64,000 nucleotides of DNA from Pseudomonas frederiksbergensis. GTDB taxonomy: Bacteria; Pseudomonadota; Gammaproteobacteria; Pseudomonadales; Pseudomonadaceae. The notes under the pieces were generated by a model. That model worked only from the letters and a program-made list of their open reading frames with translations. It ran no database searches and had not been told where the DNA came from. The DNA is taken from positions 129,283-193,282 of the forward strand of contig NZ_JAAUOE010000001.1 of the NCBI RefSeq assembly GCF_017114915.1, read 5' to 3'. The position numbers and the translations under genes are program-made. This document shows, piece by piece, positions 51,430 through 61,058 of the stretch (positions within the stretch are counted from its first letter, which is position 1; each line of letters begins with the position of its first letter).

Positions 51430-52767
51430 TTACTCGGTGACAGTAGGAATCTTGCGCGGCGCCATGAAGTACATCCAGGTCAGCGCGATGAAGTACATCG
51501 CCGGAATCATGGTGAACAGCACGGTGTAGTTGTTGTTGGTGATGGTCAGGATGTGGCCGACCAACTGGGTCATGAACATCCCGCCGATCGCCGCGCACAT
51601 CCCGCCGAAGCCGAACACCGTACTCATCATGTGCTTGGGCGTGTAGTCCATCACCAGGCTCCAGATGTTCGCGGTCCAGGCCTGGTGCGCGCCGATGGCC
51701 AGGGAGATGGCGAACACCGCGAGCCACAGGCTGCTCGAGCCGGCGGCCATGACCACACCAATGATGCAGCAGGCGAACAGGAACATGGACATCAGTCGCG
51801 CCTTGATCGGGTTGATCCCGCGACCGATCAGGAACGAAGACAGAATCCCGCCGCCGACACTGCCGAAGTCAGCCGTGAGGTAGATGATGATCAGCGGGAT
51901 ACCCATCTGGGTCACGTTGATCCCCAGGTTGTATTGCTGATTGAGGAACGGCGGCAGCCAGTACAAGTAGAACCAGAACACCGGCGCGGTGATCGAGTAG
52001 GCGAGGGCGAAGGCCCAGGTGCCACGCATGCGCAGGATTCTCGAGAACGGTACGCGGGATTGTTCCGGTTCGACTTCCTTCTGGATGTAGTCCAGTTCCG
52101 ATTGTTTGACGCTCGGGTGATCTTCCGGGTTGAAGTACTTCAGACCCCAGAACAGCAACCAGATGCCGCCCAGCGCCGCCATGCACAGGAACGCGGCTTG
52201 CCAGCCCCAGGCGTGAAGGATCAGCGGCAGCAGCATCGGTGTGAACATCGCACCGACGTTGGTCCCGGCGTTGAAGATACCGGTGGCCACGGCGCGTTCG
52301 CCAGCGGGGAACCACAACCGCGTGGTTTTCACACAGGCCGGGTAGTTGGCGGCTTCGGTCAGGCCGAGAATGAACCGGCAGACCATGAAACCCACCGCCG
52401 AAGTGGCCAGGCCATGAGCGCCGGTGGCCAGGCTCCAGAGCAGTACCGCGAAGAAGAACACGCGCTTCACGCCGACCCGGTCGATCAACCGGCCTTGCAG
52501 CACGAAACCGACGGCGTAGCCGACCTGAAACCAGAAGTTGATGTTGGCGTAGTCCATCGCCGTCCAGCTCATTTCCTTGGCCAGAATCGGTTGCATCACG
52601 CCCAGGGCGGCGCGATCGATGTAGTTGAGGGTGGTGGCGAAAAACACCAGCGCCAGCATTCCCCAACGGGTTTTGCCGACGGCCATGGCGCCGCGGATTT
52701 TGTCGCCGATGCCGCCAGTGGCGACGCTTTGGGCCGAAGCCACGCGAGAGCTTTGAGAAGGAAACAT
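51430..52767 (-). CDS. MFS permease (ACS/anion:cation symporter type)
   Basis: A 445-residue major facilitator with 12 helices and a 33-residue basic N terminus. Signatures such as TTLNYIDRAALGVMQP and FNAGTNVGAMFTP are typical of the ACS family (hexuronate, phthalate, 4-hydroxyphenylacetate permeases). It is divergent from quiC, so an aromatic or hydroaromatic acid is the likely substrate. It may import quinate or shikimate; this is inferred from context. Confidence 0.88.
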   Translation of the reverse strand: MFPSQSSRVASAQSVATGGIGDKIRGAMAVGKTRWGMLALVFFATTLNYIDRAALGVMQPILAKEMSWTAMDYANINFWFQVGYAVGFVLQGRLIDRVGVKRVFFFAVLLWSLATGAHGLATSAVGFMVCRFILGLTEAANYPACVKTTRLWFPAGERAVATGIFNAGTNVGAMFTPMLLPLILHAWGWQAAFLCMAALGGIWLLFWGLKYFNPEDHPSVKQSELDYIQKEVEPEQSRVPFSRILRMRGTWAFALAYSITAPVFWFYLYWLPPFLNQQYNLGINVTQMGIPLIIIYLTADFGSVGGGILSSFLIGRGINPIKARLMSMFLFACCIIGVVMAAGSSSLWLAVFAISLAIGAHQAWTANIWSLVMDYTPKHMMSTVFGFGGMCAAIGGMFMTQLVGHILTITNNNYTVLFTMIPAMYFIALTWMYFMAPRKIPTVTE

Positions 52768-52791
52768 GTGTGTGCCATCCGTTCAATGACT

Positions 52792-52808
52792 GACAAGCGA
52801 GGCTTGTC
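52792..52808. promoter_or_regulatory. Perfect inverted repeat upstream of the MFS permease
   Basis: GACAAGC-GAG-GCTTGTC, a perfect 7-bp palindrome about 25 bp before the permease ATG. It could be an operator, or a hairpin in the mRNA leader. Confidence 0.4.
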
Positions 52809-53166
52809 GGGACTTCAAGGGCGCGTGATCAATCAGCGGGCCAAAGGCGCGGGTGTGATTGATCGGCTGAGGTGTTTTCGTCAGGTGACGACAACGTTTT
52901 ATTCAGCGAGCGGCACGGTTCGGCCGAGGGGGCGCAAGGTTCGGATGGACGCCAGGCCAGGCGTGAGATCGGTGGAGCAAGCAAACGAGGCGTTGAATGA
53001 GCGCATGAGCGTGTACCCGTTTTTTGAAATTGTTATGTGGTGTTCAGGGTCTTTGGTAACCGAGTCCATGGGTTCATGACCGGACTCAATGTGGTGTCGA
53101 TGGTGCGCAGTGGACGAAAAATCGTCAATTCGCCAACCGCCATTTTGTTCGATAATCGCCCGCAAA

Positions 53167-53182
53167 ACTAACTGGGTAGTAC
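53167..53182. promoter_or_regulatory. Candidate TetR operator upstream of quiC
   Basis: ACTAACTGGGTAGTAC is a near-palindrome of the form TACTAACTGGTTAGTA. It shares ACTAACTGG with the site before aroQ (57349-57367). The TetR gene lies between the two target operons. Inference. Confidence 0.5.
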
Positions 53183-53258
53183 ACTTTGAATTGCTGTGCG
53201 GATTCGTCAAGCCAATAATTTACCCAACAAGAATGTCCCCACCACCGGGAGTCGCCAC

Positions 53259-55160
53259 ATGCAGCGTTCCATTGCCACCGTTTCCTTGAGCGGTACCCTG
53301 CCGGAAAAACTCGAAGCCATCGCCGCCGCCGGTTTTGACGGGGTAGAAATTTTCGAGAACGACCTTCTCTACTATGACGGCAGTCCGCGGGAAATCAGAC
53401 AGATGTGCGCCGATCTCGGGATCGCCATCACGCTGTTCCAACCCTTTCGGGATTTCGAAGGCTGCCGCCGCGATCGCCTGCCGCGCAATCTGGAGCGGGC
53501 CGAGCGCAAGTTCGATTTGATGCAGGAACTGGGCACCGATCTGGTGCTGGTATGCAGCAACGCCTCCGTCGACTCCATCGGCGATGAACAGATTCTGGTC
53601 GACGACTTGCGTCTGCTCGCCGAACGGGCCGGCGCTCGCGGCCTGCGGATTGGCTACGAAGCACTGGCCTGGGGCCGGCACGTGAACACCTGGCAGCAGG
53701 TGTGGAACATTGTTCGCCAGGCCGACCATCCGAGCCTCGGCGTGTTGCTGGACAGTTTTCATACACTGTCGCTCAAAGGCGACCCGAGCGCCATTGCCGA
53801 CATTCCCGGCGACAAGATCTTCTTCGTACAAATGGCCGATGCGCCGATCCTGGCCATGGACGTGTTGGAGTGGAGCCGGCATTTCCGCTGTTTCCCAGGT
53901 CAAGGCGAATTCGATCTGCCGGGGTTCCTCGCGCCGATCATCAAGAGTGGCTACACCGGCCCGCTGTCGCTGGAGATCTTCAACGACGGCTTCCGCGCCG
54001 CGCCGCCACGGGCCAATGCCGCCGACGGTTTGCGCTCGTTGCTGTACCTGGAAGAGAAGACCCGTCAGCGTCTGGAGCAGGAGGCCACGCCTGCGGCCAA
54101 CCTCGACATTCTGTTCGACACACCAGGCGCCAGCGAATACAACGGCATCGAGTTTCTGGAATTCGCGGTGGACGAAAGCCTCGGCGCCAAGCTGTCCCAT
54201 TGGCTGGAGCGGCTGGGTTTCGTCAAGGCCGGGCAGCACCGTTCCAAGAGCGTCAGCCTGTTGCGTCAGGGCGATATCAACCTGATCCTCAACTCCGAAC
54301 CTTATTCCTTCGCCCACAGTTTTTTCGAGGCTCACGGGCCGTCGTTGTGCGCCACTGCCGTGCGGGTCAAGGACAGCAACAGTGCGCAGGCCCGCGCCGT
54401 GGCTTATAAAGGCCAGCCCTATCGCGGGCTCGTGGGTCCCAATGAGCTGGAACTGGCAGCGGTGCGTGCGCCGGATGGCAGTCTGATTTACCTGGTGGAC
54501 CAGAACGCCGACGTCTACGGCACCGACTTCAATCTGCAACCGACGGCCGTGGCCAGCGGCGGCCTCAAGCGCATCGACCACATGGCCATGGCGTTGCCCG
54601 CCGACAGCCTCGACAGTTGGGTCCTGTTCTATAAAAGCCTGCTGGATTTCGAAGCCGACGATGAAGTGGTGCTGCCCGACCCCTATGGTCTGGTGAAGAG
54701 CCGCGCCTTGCGCAGTCGTTGCAGTTCGATCCGTCTGCCGCTGAACATTTCCGAGAACCGCAACACTGCCATCTCACACGCACTGTCGAGTTATCGCGGT
54801 TCCGGCGTGCATCACATCGCTTTCGATTGCGATGACATCTTTGCCGAAGTCAGCCGCGCCAAGGAGGCGGGGGTGCCGCTGCTGGATATCCCGCTCAACT
54901 ACTATGACGACCTCGCCGCCCGGTTCGATTTCGACGATGAGTTCCTCAGCGAGCTGGCGTATTACAACGTGCTCTACGACCGCGATGCCCAAGGTGGCGA
55001 GCTGTTTCACGTGTACACCGAACCGTTCGAAGGGCGGTTCTTCTTTGAGATCATCCAGCGCAAAAACGGCTATGCGGGTTACGGCGCGGCCAACGTGGCA
55101 GTGCGATTGGCGGCCATGGCCAAATCCCGAAGTGGTGGCGTACGTCAGGCAAAGTTGTAG
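53259..55160 (+). CDS. quiC: 3-dehydroshikimate dehydratase fused to an HPPD-like domain (QuiC)
   Basis: A 633-residue two-domain protein. The N-terminal TIM barrel (about 1-285) converts 3-dehydroshikimate to protocatechuate, feeding quinate/shikimate into the beta-ketoadipate pathway; metal-site segments IGYEALAW, LLDSFHTL and SLEIFNDGF are present. The C-terminal VOC domains (about 300-620) resemble 4-hydroxyphenylpyruvate dioxygenase and keep an apparent His/His/Glu triad (DHMAMAL, HHIAFD, FFEIIQR). This is the Pseudomonas QuiC1 architecture. GGGAG lies before ATG 53259. The TetR gene follows 103 bp downstream. Confidence 0.92.
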   Translation: MQRSIATVSLSGTLPEKLEAIAAAGFDGVEIFENDLLYYDGSPREIRQMCADLGIAITLFQPFRDFEGCRRDRLPRNLERAERKFDLMQELGTDLVLVCSNASVDSIGDEQILVDDLRLLAERAGARGLRIGYEALAWGRHVNTWQQVWNIVRQADHPSLGVLLDSFHTLSLKGDPSAIADIPGDKIFFVQMADAPILAMDVLEWSRHFRCFPGQGEFDLPGFLAPIIKSGYTGPLSLEIFNDGFRAAPPRANAADGLRSLLYLEEKTRQRLEQEATPAANLDILFDTPGASEYNGIEFLEFAVDESLGAKLSHWLERLGFVKAGQHRSKSVSLLRQGDINLILNSEPYSFAHSFFEAHGPSLCATAVRVKDSNSAQARAVAYKGQPYRGLVGPNELELAAVRAPDGSLIYLVDQNADVYGTDFNLQPTAVASGGLKRIDHMAMALPADSLDSWVLFYKSLLDFEADDEVVLPDPYGLVKSRALRSRCSSIRLPLNISENRNTAISHALSSYRGSGVHHIAFDCDDIFAEVSRAKEAGVPLLDIPLNYYDDLAARFDFDDEFLSELAYYNVLYDRDAQGGELFHVYTEPFEGRFFFEIIQRKNGYAGYGAANVAVRLAAMAKSRSGGVRQAKL

Positions 55161-55263
55161 GAAAATCGTAAACACGGGTACAAAACCGCTGCCGCACGGC
55201 TTCCTTCACTGTGCGCAGCGGCCCATAATCGCCCACTTGTGCAGTGATGGCCGTGAGCCCGCA

Positions 55264-55941
55264 ATGACAATAATTCCAGAACTATCCGTAGCGCCCGAAA
55301 AGCCAATGGCCGAGCCTCGCAAGAGTCGCAAGAACAACCCGGAAAAAACCCGCGAGAACATCCTTCAAGAGGCCATTGTCGAGTTCGTCCAGCAGGGGCT
55401 TTCCGGTGCGCGCGTCGATGCGATCGCCGAGCGCATCCATACCTCAAAACGCATGATCTATTACTACTTCGGCAGTAAGGAACAGCTCTACGTCGAGGTG
55501 CTGGAAAAACTCTACGGGGATATCCGCAGCACCGAAAGTCGCTTGCACCTGGCCGAACTGGCGCCAGTGGAGGCGATTCGGCGGTTGGTGGAGTTCACCT
55601 TCGATCACCATGATCGCAACGTCGATTTCGTACGTATCGTCTGCATCGAGAATATTCACAACGCCGAGTACGTGAAGCGCTCCGATGCGATCAAGGCGAT
55701 GAACAACACCATCCTCGATTCACTGGGCGAGATTCTGCGTCGCGGGGCCGAAGAGGGTGTATTCCGCGGCGGCCTTGATCCGCTGGATGTGCATTTGCTG
55801 ATCAGTTCTTTCTGCTTTTATCGCGTGTCGAACCGTCATACCTTCGGTGAGATCTTTCAGATCGACTTGCCGGACGAAAGCATCAAGCAGCGTCATCGGG
55901 AGATGATTTGCGAGTCGGTTTTGCGCTATCTGCAGGCCTGA
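55264..55941 (+). CDS. TetR-family transcriptional regulator
   Basis: A 225-residue regulator with a basic N-terminal extension, an HTH (about 30-75; RVDAIAERIHTSKRMIYYYFGSKEQLY) and a C-terminal all-helical ligand domain of the TetR_C type. It lies between quiC and aroE/aroQ and very likely controls both, sensing a pathway intermediate such as shikimate or protocatechuate. A longer open frame upstream overlaps quiC and is not coding. Confidence 0.9.
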   Translation: MTIIPELSVAPEKPMAEPRKSRKNNPEKTRENILQEAIVEFVQQGLSGARVDAIAERIHTSKRMIYYYFGSKEQLYVEVLEKLYGDIRSTESRLHLAELAPVEAIRRLVEFTFDHHDRNVDFVRIVCIENIHNAEYVKRSDAIKAMNNTILDSLGEILRRGAEEGVFRGGLDPLDVHLLISSFCFYRVSNRHTFGEIFQIDLPDESIKQRHREMICESVLRYLQA

Positions 55942-55944
55942 CGC

Positions 55945-55982
55945 CTTCGCGGGCAAGTCGGCGATCCGACTTGCCCGCGAAG
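55945..55982. terminator. Bidirectional hairpin between tetR and aroE
   Basis: A perfect 17-bp stem, CTTCGCGGGCAAGTCGG with its exact complement, around the loop CGAT. It lies between converging genes. The arm contains the REP core CTTCGCGGGCAAG, so it may be a REP recruited as terminator. On the plus strand TTTT follows the stem. Confidence 0.7.
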
Positions 55983-55986
55983 CTTT

Positions 55987-56841
55987 TCAACCATTCATGC
56001 TCTGAAAATGTGCCAGCATCCGCTGGGCATCCGGCACCACGCCGCTGAACAATTCAAACGCCTTTACCGCCTGAAACACTGCCATGTTGCCGCCATCCAG
56101 GGTTCGGCAACCCAGCGCGCGAGCGTGGCGCAGCAGTTCGGTTTCCAGCGGGAAGTAAACGATCTCCGCCACCCACAACTGTGCCCGAAGCAGCTCCACC
56201 GGCACCGGCATGCCCGGCAGTTTTTTCATGCCCATGGGCGTGGTATTTACCAGCCCGTCAGCCTGGCCCAGCGTGCCTGGCAAGTCATGACCGGCCACGG
56301 CGCGGCCAGCACCGAAATGCTGATTGAGGTTGTTCGCCAGCGACTGAGCCCGGCTGTGATCCACATCGAAAATACTCAGCAGTTGTACGCCTTCGCTCAA
56401 TAGTGCGTGGGCCACCGCCGCGCCTGCGCCACCGGCGCCCATTTGCACCACACGCTCACGGGCAACGTCCTTCAGGCCGCGACGAAACCCTTCGGCAAAA
56501 CCCAGGCAATCGGTGTTGTGGCCGATGCGTTTACCGTCCTTCAGCACCACCGTGTTCACTGCGCCAATGCCGCGGGCTTCCGGCGACAACTCGTCGAGCA
56601 ACGGGATAATCGTTTGCTTGCACGGGAAGGTGATGTTCAGCCCGGTGAAATTCATCCGCTCGGCGGCCATCAGCAGGTCGGGCAGGGCGCCGCTGTCGAG
56701 TTTCAACTGATCCAGATCGATCAACCGATACAGGTAGCGCAAACCCTGCGCATCGCCTTCGTGCTCGTGCAGCGCCGGGGTGCGGGAAGCCTGAATGCCG
56801 GCGCCGATCAGCCCGGCCAGTACCACGGTGTTCTGTGTCAT
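55987..56841 (-). CDS. aroE: Shikimate/quinate dehydrogenase (AroE family, catabolic type)
   Basis: A 284-residue dehydrogenase. The shikimate-binding segment NITFPCKQ carries the catalytic lysine and GHNTDCLGF the conserved aspartate; the NAD(P) motif is GAGGAGAAVAHALL. As it sits beside aroQ and quiC rather than in the biosynthetic location, it is probably the catabolic paralogue oxidising shikimate or quinate. The start MTQNTVVLAG lies 5 bp after the aroQ stop, forming an aroQ-aroE operon. Confidence 0.92.
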   Translation of the reverse strand: MTQNTVVLAGLIGAGIQASRTPALHEHEGDAQGLRYLYRLIDLDQLKLDSGALPDLLMAAERMNFTGLNITFPCKQTIIPLLDELSPEARGIGAVNTVVLKDGKRIGHNTDCLGFAEGFRRGLKDVARERVVQMGAGGAGAAVAHALLSEGVQLLSIFDVDHSRAQSLANNLNQHFGAGRAVAGHDLPGTLGQADGLVNTTPMGMKKLPGMPVPVELLRAQLWVAEIVYFPLETELLRHARALGCRTLDGGNMAVFQAVKAFELFSGVVPDAQRMLAHFQSMNG

Positions 56842-56846
56842 GACGC

Positions 56847-57287
56847 TTAACCTTTCAAACGTTGGCTGAAATGCTCCAGCGCCAAACGATAGCCGTGGCT
56901 GCCGAAACCGCACATCACCGCCGTGGCGATGGACGAGACAAAAGAGTGATGCCGGAAAGGTTCGCGGGCATGGACGTTGGACAGGTGCACTTCGATCACC
57001 GGCAGTTCGCTGGCGACCAGGGCATCGCGAATGGCGACCGAGGTGTGAGTCCAGGCGGCAGGGTTGATGATGATCCCGGCGCAGCGGCCACGGGCGGCGT
57101 GAATCCAGTCGAGCAGTTCGCCTTCATGGTTGGTCTGGCGAAACTCGACCTTCAGGCCGAACTCTTCGGCGGCGCGACCGCACAGCGCTGAAATATCCGC
57201 CAGGGTTTCGTGGCCATAAGTCGCCGGTTCGCGGGTGCCAAGCAGGTTCAGGTTCGGGCCGTTGAGCACCAGAACGATAGGGGACAT
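56847..57287 (-). CDS. aroQ: Type II 3-dehydroquinate dehydratase
   Basis: A 146-residue type II dehydroquinase interconverting 3-dehydroquinate and 3-dehydroshikimate. Signatures are [18 protein letters not shown] at the N terminus (active-site Tyr and Arg), [18 protein letters not shown] and the [12 protein letters not shown] loop. It is the first gene of the aroQ-aroE unit, downstream of a candidate TetR operator. Its place in this block suggests the catabolic copy (aroQ2 type). Confidence 0.95.
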   Translation of the reverse strand: MSPIVLVLNGPNLNLLGTREPATYGHETLADISALCGRAAEEFGLKVEFRQTNHEGELLDWIHAARGRCAGIIINPAAWTHTSVAIRDALVASELPVIEVHLSNVHAREPFRHHSFVSSIATAVMCGFGSHGYRLALEHFSQRLKG

Positions 57288-57348
57288 CGGGTCTCTCCAC
57301 TTATTATTTTTGGCATTGGCCGAGGGTCTCAGCCTGTGGAGATAAATT

Positions 57349-57367
57349 GTACTAACTGGTTAATAAC
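57349..57367. promoter_or_regulatory. Candidate TetR operator upstream of aroQ
   Basis: GTACTAACTGGTTAATAAC is an imperfect palindrome about 60 bp before the aroQ ATG. It shares ACTAACTGG with the quiC upstream site. Inference. Confidence 0.5.
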
Positions 57368-57417
57368 GTCAATTAAAGAGGCGTCTGCCTCGGATTATTT
57401 GTGCGGTGATCGGACAT

Positions 57418-58329
57418 TCAGCGCGGCAGACGCTCAACCAGAAAATCGATAAACGCCCTTAGCCGCAACGGCACATGGCGGCTTTGCGGATACAGCAAAG
57501 TGAAGGGGCGGGAGCGTCCGCCATAGGGCTTGAGCACTTCCACCAGCGAGCCGTCGGCCAGTTCGTTTTCGACGATGAAGCGATAGGTTTGAAACAACCC
57601 GGCGCCGTGTTTCGCCAGCGTCACCCCGCCCAATACGTCATCGGAACAGCAGTAATTACCCTCGGCCAGAATCTCCAGCGGGACGCCATTGTCGTTGAAC
57701 AGCCAGGCAATCCGCCGTCCGCTGCTGGGCAGCTCGAACTGGATGCATTCGTGGCGCGTCAGGTCATCCAGGGTCTGCGGGGTGCCGGCACGCTTCAGGT
57801 AATCAGGGCTGGCAATCATCACCAGCGCCGCGTCCTCCAACGGCCGGGCAATCAGCCCGGAGTCGGGAATGGCCCGCACACGGATTGCCATGTCATAGCC
57901 TTCGCCGACGAAATCGATGTTGCGATTGCTGATGTGCGTCTCGACTTTCACGGCGGGAAAGCGCGCCCGAAACGCAGGCAGCAAAGGCAGGATTCGATGA
58001 TGGGCATAGGTCGTCGGAATGCTGATGCGCAAGGTGCCGGAAGGTGCTTGCTGCTGCCCCATGACTTCGCGCTGGGCCTCGACCAGTTGTGCGAGAGCCT
58101 CTTGACACTCCTCGAAATAACGCCGGCCACTGTCGGTCAGCTTGACGCTGCGAGTGGTACGCGCAAACAGCCGCACACCCAAACGTTCTTCCATGCGCGA
58201 CACCGAGCGGCTGACGGCGGCCGGGGTCACGCCCGCCACCAAAGCCGCGGCGGTAAAACTGCCGGCTTCGGCGGCCAGGCAAAACAGTTCGATGCTGCCC
58301 AGCTGAAGGTCGTCGAAATGTCGCTGCAT
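57418..58329 (-). CDS. LysR-family transcriptional regulator
   Basis: A 303-residue LTTR. The N-terminal HTH (about 8-66; FCLAAEAGSFTAAALVAGVTPAAVSRSVSRMEERLG) is followed by the type-2 periplasmic-binding-like effector domain. It lies upstream of aroQ in the same direction, with 130 bp between. This is not the usual divergent LTTR layout, so its target is uncertain. Confidence 0.9.
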   Translation of the reverse strand: MQRHFDDLQLGSIELFCLAAEAGSFTAAALVAGVTPAAVSRSVSRMEERLGVRLFARTTRSVKLTDSGRRYFEECQEALAQLVEAQREVMGQQQAPSGTLRISIPTTYAHHRILPLLPAFRARFPAVKVETHISNRNIDFVGEGYDMAIRVRAIPDSGLIARPLEDAALVMIASPDYLKRAGTPQTLDDLTRHECIQFELPSSGRRIAWLFNDNGVPLEILAEGNYCCSDDVLGGVTLAKHGAGLFQTYRFIVENELADGSLVEVLKPYGGRSRPFTLLYPQSRHVPLRLRAFIDFLVERLPR

Positions 58330-58416
58330 GATTGATTACACCGGGAATCAAATGAAGGGCCTGAGTCGGTATTTATCAAATAAGGGCGCACAAATACAGG
58401 GCGTTGCAATCGCCCA

Positions 58417-58441
58417 CAAAAAAGCCGTCCCGGGGACGGCT
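58417..58441 (-). terminator. Intrinsic terminator of trmA
   Basis: On the minus strand AGCCGTCC pairs with GGACGGCT around a CGG loop and is followed by TTTTTT. It lies 21 bp after the trmA stop. Confidence 0.85.
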
Positions 58442-58461
58442 GATTTGTGTGGAGTCTGCAA

Positions 58462-59541
58462 TCAACGACGGGTCAGCAACACGCCGGATTCCATGTGATG
58501 GGTCCACGGAAACTGGTCGAACATTGCGCATTGAGTGATGCGGTGGGTGTCGTGCAGTTGGGCGATGTTGGCCGCGAGGGTTTGCGGGTTGCAGGAAATG
58601 TAGAGGATGTTGTCGAAGCGCCGGGTCAATTCGCACGTGTCCGGGTCCATGCCGGCGCGGGGTGGATCGACGAACACGCTACCGAATTCGTAGCTCTTGA
58701 GGTCGATGCCATGCAAGCGACGGAACGGGCGAACCTCATTCAGGGCTTCGGTCAGCTCTTCGGCGGACAAACGCACCAGCGTGACGTTATCCACCGCGTT
58801 TTCGCTCAGGTTGCTGAGCGCCGCGTTGACCGAGGTCTTGCTGATTTCAGTGGCCAGCACTTTGCGCACACGGGTAGCCAGTGGCAGGGTGAAGTTGCCG
58901 TTGCCGCAATACAGCTCCAGCAAATCGTCGGAACGATCGCCGAGGGCGTCATACGCCCAGTTGAGCATCTTCTGGTTCACCGTGCCGTTGGGCTGGGTGA
59001 ACGCACCTTCCGGCTGCCGATAGCTGAAGGTGCGGCCGCCGACTTCAAGTTTCTCGACCACGTAATCGTGGCCGATCACTTCGCGCTTGCCCTTGGAGCG
59101 GCCGATGATGCTGACATTCAGCTCGGCAGCCAGTTTCGACGCCGCCACGTGCCAGTGCTCGTCCAGCGGACGGTGATAACACAGGGTGATCATCGCATCG
59201 CCGGCCAGGGTGGTCAGAAACTCCACCTGAAACAGCTTATGACTCAGCGGTGCGCTCGCCTGCCATGCGGCCTTGAGCTGCGGCATCAGCTGGTTGATGC
59301 GCAGGCTGGCGATCGGGAACTCTTCGATCAGGATTGGCGTGCGTTTGTCTTCCTGGGAAAACATCGCGTAATGGCGCTCGCCGGCTTCACGCCACAAGCG
59401 GAATTCGGCACGCAGGCGGAAGTTTTTCAGCGGCGAATCAAACACCACAGGTTCGGGCGCATCGAACGGGGCCAGCAGGTCACGCAGGCGCGTGACCTTT
59501 TCTTCGAGCTGAACGGCGTAGGCCTGGGAATCAAAAGTCAT
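58462..59541 (-). CDS. trmA: tRNA (uracil-54-C5)-methyltransferase
   Basis: A 359-residue SAM-dependent enzyme forming m5U54 (ribothymidine) in tRNA. Signatures: [16 protein letters not shown] for SAM binding, [11 protein letters not shown], and the catalytic cysteine in [12 protein letters not shown]. Its ATG overlaps the permease stop (ATGA), so it is translationally coupled. Confidence 0.95.
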   Translation of the reverse strand: MTFDSQAYAVQLEEKVTRLRDLLAPFDAPEPVVFDSPLKNFRLRAEFRLWREAGERHYAMFSQEDKRTPILIEEFPIASLRINQLMPQLKAAWQASAPLSHKLFQVEFLTTLAGDAMITLCYHRPLDEHWHVAASKLAAELNVSIIGRSKGKREVIGHDYVVEKLEVGGRTFSYRQPEGAFTQPNGTVNQKMLNWAYDALGDRSDDLLELYCGNGNFTLPLATRVRKVLATEISKTSVNAALSNLSENAVDNVTLVRLSAEELTEALNEVRPFRRLHGIDLKSYEFGSVFVDPPRAGMDPDTCELTRRFDNILYISCNPQTLAANIAQLHDTHRITQCAMFDQFPWTHHMESGVLLTRR

Positions 59542-60833
59542 GCGTTGAACCAACCTAACTTGATCACGAACAGAATCGACAGAATCACCAGCGCCGAATT
59601 CAGTTCACGGCCGCGACCGGACAACAACTTGGTGGCGGTCCAGGCGATGAAACCGAAGGCGATGCCATTGGCGATGGAATAAGTGAACGGCATGGCCAGG
59701 GCGGTGACCACGACCGGTGCGGCGACGGTGATGTCGTCCCAGTCTATTTCCGCCAGGCCGGATGTCATCAGTACGGCGACGAACAGCAATGCAGGCGCCG
59801 TGGCGAAGGCCGGAACGCTGGCCGCCAATGGCGAGAAGAACAGCGCCAGCAGGAACAGAATCGCCACCACGATGGCGGTCAGGCCGGTGCGGCCACCGGC
59901 ACTCACGCCGGCTGCGGATTCGATGTAACTGGTGGTGGTCGAGGTGCCCAGCAGCGAACCGGCCATGGCCGCGGTGCTGTCGGCGATCAGGGCGCGGCCC
60001 ATTTTCGGCATGTGGCCGTCCTTGCCCATCAGGCCGGCACGCTTGGCGACGCCGATCAGGGTGCCGGAGTTGTCGAACAGGTCGACGAACAGGAAGGCGA
60101 AGATCACGCTGACCAGACCGATGTCCAGCGCGCCCATGATGTCCAGTTGCAGGAAGGTTGGTGCCAGGGACGGCGGCATCGACATCACGCCGCCGAACGG
60201 GGTGAAGCCCAACAGGATGGAGACGATGGTCACCGACAGAATGCCGATCAGTACCGCTCCACGGATTTTCAGGGCCTCCAGGGCGACGATCAGGGCAAAG
60301 CCCAGGGTCGCGAGGATCGGTGCCGGTTGCTTCAGGTCGCCGAGGCCGACCATGGTCGCCGGGTTGCTGACCACGATGCCGGCGTTGTGCAGGGCGATCA
60401 GGGCCAGGAACAGGCCGATACCGGCGGCAATCGCCGAGCGCAGCGCCAGCGGGATGCTGTTGATGATCCATTCACGGATGCGGAAGATCGACAGCAGGAA
60501 AAACATCACCGCCGAGAGGAACACCGCCCCCAGCGCCACTTGCCAGGTGTGGCCCATGTGCAGGACCACGGTGTAGGTGAAGAAGGCGTTCAAGCCCATG
60601 CCCGGCGCGAGGGCGATCGGGTAGTTGGCGATCAGGCCCATGGTCGTCGAGCCAATGGCGGCTGCCAGACAGGTGGCGACAAACACCGCGCCCTTGTCCA
60701 TGCCGGTCTCGCCGAGGATGCTCGGGTTGACGAACAGAATATAGGCCATGGCCAAAAAGGTCGTGACGCCCGCCAGAATCTCGGTCCGCACGTTGGTGTT
60801 GTGTGCCTTGAGTTGAAACAGCCTTTCCAGCAT
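59538..60833 (-). CDS. NCS2-family purine permease (AzgA/GhxP-like)
   Basis: A 431-residue proton-coupled nucleobase transporter with about 14 membrane segments. FNSGTL-like [18 protein letters not shown] and [13 protein letters not shown] are signatures of the AzgA-type guanine/hypoxanthine or adenine permeases. It starts [19 protein letters not shown], typical of the group. It is the first gene of the permease-trmA unit. Confidence 0.92.
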   Translation of the reverse strand: MLERLFQLKAHNTNVRTEILAGVTTFLAMAYILFVNPSILGETGMDKGAVFVATCLAAAIGSTTMGLIANYPIALAPGMGLNAFFTYTVVLHMGHTWQVALGAVFLSAVMFFLLSIFRIREWIINSIPLALRSAIAAGIGLFLALIALHNAGIVVSNPATMVGLGDLKQPAPILATLGFALIVALEALKIRGAVLIGILSVTIVSILLGFTPFGGVMSMPPSLAPTFLQLDIMGALDIGLVSVIFAFLFVDLFDNSGTLIGVAKRAGLMGKDGHMPKMGRALIADSTAAMAGSLLGTSTTTSYIESAAGVSAGGRTGLTAIVVAILFLLALFFSPLAASVPAFATAPALLFVAVLMTSGLAEIDWDDITVAAPVVVTALAMPFTYSIANGIAFGFIAWTATKLLSGRGRELNSALVILSILFVIKLGWFNA

Positions 60834-61058
60834 GTCTGCTCCCCGTGGCGCGCCCGGCGCCGTGAATGTATCGACCTCAACAGCAAAGCACAGACCACCG
60901 TAGGCGCCTGGGAATTTTCTGTGGGTCGGAAAAAGCCGCGCATCATACCAGCAGCGTGGGGCTATGGCTGCTTATGGCTGCGATCGTCGTCGATGTTTTG
61001 CCAAAAAGGGAACTGGGCCATACTGCGCGCTGCTTTTTTGGGGGCAGGCGAGGTGAAT

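Larger units (their letters stand above)
52768..53258. other. Intergenic regulatory region between the MFS permease and quiC
   Basis: 491 bp with no convincing gene; the frames present have no family match and poor codon use. It holds a perfect 7-bp inverted repeat (52792-52808) near the permease, and a candidate TetR operator (53167-53182) near quiC. Both divergent promoters must lie here. Confidence 0.6.

Noticed and set aside
52899..53210. 103-residue minus-strand frame between the MFS permease and quiC
   Set aside because: No ribosome-binding site, no recognisable family and mixed composition; it overlaps the probable quiC promoter.
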